Shown: one piece after another, positions 45,385 to 47,226 of the stretch
Layout of the letters: every line of letters begins with the position of its first letter
How positions within the stretch are numbered: position 1 is the stretch's first letter
NCBI GenBank assembly: GCA_004524565.1
Contig: SDNZ01000001.1
Span: 76,455 to 123,680, forward strand
Reading direction: 5' to 3'
Source: Candidatus Thorarchaeota archaeon
GTDB lineage: Archaea; Asgardarchaeota; Thorarchaeia; Thorarchaeales; Thorarchaeaceae
Length of the DNA stretch: 47,226 nt
The notes under the pieces: model-generated
Databases searched by the model: none
What the model was told of the DNA's origin: nothing
Seen by the model: the letters and a program-made list of their open reading frames with translations, nothing else
Translations under genes and position numbers: made by a program

Positions 45385-46454
45385 CCACCCGACATATCAT
45401 TACTCGCGTTTTGTCCACAAGAGATATTGTCACTATAGCCATTCTAGCTTCTTTGGGAGGAGCACTTAGTACATTCGTAGGTTACCTTGGAAATCTTGTC
45501 AATCTTGCTTTAGGTGTACCCTTCGGAGCCGGTCAATTCATGGCTGGGCTGCATGTTTTCTGGCTTGTGCTAATGCGAGTTATTGTACCAAAACGTGGGA
45601 TAGGTACAGCAGGCGGTTTACTCAAAGGTATGGTAGAGATGTTCACGGGAAGTACACACGGAATAGTGATAGTTGTAGTATCATTAGCCCAAGGGTTTGT
45701 CGTGGATATTGGTGCTTCAGCAGCAGGCAATAATGAAAATCCTAAGGATAGTTCGCGAATTACATGGTGGCTTGGAGCTGGTGCTGCTTCCGCAGTGAAT
45801 GTTATTGTATTACAATTGTTTTACTTCACAGGTGCACCGTTTCTGTATATTTTCGTGATTTCTATCCTATCTTTCTGCTCAGGCATCATCTTTGCAGGAT
45901 ATTTTGCTTGGGAAACATTGGAATTCTTGAATGATGCAGGTACAATTTCAGGATTTCAAAGCTCAAAACCAGTTCTTCCAAATAAATCGCCAAGATCAAT
46001 TGCATACCGAAACTTACCTGCAATTGTCTTTGTCCTTTTTCTTACAGTGGGGTCTCTTTACTATACAACCAATGTTGCCAACGTATTTGCAGATCCATAT
46101 TCTTGTGAGGTGAAAGGCCTTGTAGACAACCCTTTCTCATTCTCACTGGAAGATTTTCCAGATTCTGAGGTCACCATCGAAGCAGAACTCATTGGAGCTT
46201 ACACTCACATCCCGCCTGCAAATTATACAGGTCTGTTACTCAGTACAATACTACAACAAGCAAATGTACGAACTGGAGCTGTCGGTCTTCAAATTATTGC
46301 AAGGGATGGATATTCTATATCTCTCGATATCAATGCTGTTATGATTGACTCAGAATTACTTCTTTCCACAAGCAATGATGGTCTCTGGCTGATTGCTGGA
46401 AATTATGATGGCTCAATGTGGGTCCGTCAAGTGATTTTACTAGAAGTGTACTAG
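45381..46454 (+). CDS. ECF transporter S component, YkoE-like, with extracytoplasmic C-terminal domain
   Basis: STRDIVTIAILASLGGALSTFVGYLGNLVNLALGVPFGAGQFMAGLHVFWLVLMR; overlaps the preceding gene by 4 bp. Confidence 0.82.
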   Translation: MTTRHIITRVLSTRDIVTIAILASLGGALSTFVGYLGNLVNLALGVPFGAGQFMAGLHVFWLVLMRVIVPKRGIGTAGGLLKGMVEMFTGSTHGIVIVVVSLAQGFVVDIGASAAGNNENPKDSSRITWWLGAGAASAVNVIVLQLFYFTGAPFLYIFVISILSFCSGIIFAGYFAWETLEFLNDAGTISGFQSSKPVLPNKSPRSIAYRNLPAIVFVLFLTVGSLYYTTNVANVFADPYSCEVKGLVDNPFSFSLEDFPDSEVTIEAELIGAYTHIPPANYTGLLLSTILQQANVRTGAVGLQIIARDGYSISLDINAVMIDSELLLSTSNDGLWLIAGNYDGSMWVRQVILLEVY

Positions 46455-46463
46455 GCGAAAACA

Positions 46464-47226
46464 ATGCTAGAATCTCTGGACATATCCTTCTCATATGATG
46501 GAAAAACACAGATTCTAAGGTCTGCCAATCTGCAAATCAATCCAGGGGAAGTTGTTGTGCTTACAGGACCAACAGGTTCTGGAAAATCTACCTTGGCCAA
46601 GTGTCTATCTGGATTCATACCAAGAAGTATCACAGGAGAATTCAATGGTGAAATAAAAATAGACGGTGAAAATACAAGTGACTATTCAATTGCCGAGATA
46701 TCAAAATTGGTCTCTCTTGTACAGCAAGATCCTGATAGTCAAATCTGTACATTGAAGGTAATTGATGAGGTAGCTTTTGGACCCGAAAATTATGAATTTT
46801 CACCAGAAACTATCAAAAAAATCGCAGAATCTTCTCTTTTTGCTGTGGATACATTTCATCTTCATAATCGTAATACACACACCCTTTCAGGAGGAGAAAA
46901 ACAGAAACTTGCAATAGCTTCCATGCTGTCATGTCAACCAAAATATCTCATTCTTGATGAGCCATCGGCCAGTCTAGATCCAAAAGGAGTCTTATCGCTT
47001 AGAAAAATTCTTGCAGGGTTGAAAAACAAAAATGTAGGTGTGCTTTGTATCGAACATAATCTTGATGCGATTCGACCTGTAGCTGACCGTATTCTTTCAA
47101 TATCCGACGGTACAATAATCGATTGGACTCCTCCTACTGAACAACTTATTACACCCACAAAACAAACAATGGTTCCTGATACTCCATTACTCACCTTGGA
47201 AAGAGTCAATTTTTCCTATGGGTCAA
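46464..47226 (+). CDS. ECF/CbiO-like ABC transporter ATPase, 3' truncated by window edge (absent from ORF track)
   Basis: Open from ATG 46464 to the end; MLESLDISFSYDGKTQILRSANLQINPGEVVVLTGPTGSGKSTLAKCLSGF, LVQQDPDSQI, LSGGEKQKLAIASML, YLILDEPSASLDPKG; a second ABC half begins at LLTLERVNFSYG. Confidence 0.93.
   Translation, partial: MLESLDISFSYDGKTQILRSANLQINPGEVVVLTGPTGSGKSTLAKCLSGFIPRSITGEFNGEIKIDGENTSDYSIAEISKLVSLVQQDPDSQICTLKVIDEVAFGPENYEFSPETIKKIAESSLFAVDTFHLHNRNTHTLSGGEKQKLAIASMLSCQPKYLILDEPSASLDPKGVLSLRKILAGLKNKNVGVLCIEHNLDAIRPVADRILSISDGTIIDWTPPTEQLITPTKQTMVPDTPLLTLERVNFSYGS

Noticed and set aside
1-47226. CRISPR arrays, integrases, transposases, IS ends, rRNA
   Set aside because: Looked for and not seen; the dispersed heptads lack the regular repeat-spacer structure of CRISPR.

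Overview
The window is an archaeal chromosome segment, read entirely by eye. Lineage markers are GatD/GatE, PAN, TFE, aMBF1, NAC, A-type ATPase subunit D and BHB-type tRNA introns. LKR/SDH lysine catabolism, LRR and LURP-one-like proteins are compatible with an Asgard-like lineage, but that is inference. Metabolic content: glmS (5' truncated), split LKR + saccharopine dehydrogenase, iorAB, ADP-forming acyl-CoA synthetase alpha, pgk, rpiA, mtnA, hypF, a hydrogenase maturation protease, and an ECF transporter whose ATPase runs off the right edge and is missing from the ORF track. Six tRNAs are visible. Four carry introns, at least seven in total, including D-arm, T-loop and anticodon-arm/variable-region positions. 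The window also encodes an EndA-family protein whose expected catalytic His position looks substituted. The most unusual unexplained signal is a dispersed family of heptads (GTAATAC/GTATTAC-like) phased at exactly 9 bp (7+2). It recurs about every 0.5-1.3 kb from ~5.3 to ~26 kb, densest at 8-22 kb, and is nearly absent elsewhere. The same interval contains a Cdc6/ORC-like AAA+ ATPase plus small ribbon-helix-helix-like gene pair, so a scattered centromere/parS-like or nucleoid-organising array is a testable hypothesis. Other dense regulatory signals are eight TGTGAA/TTCACA hexamers at 4.2-4.65 kb and four AGAACACGTGTTCT-type palindromes at 8.1-8.8 kb. No CRISPR array, integrase or transposase was recognised.
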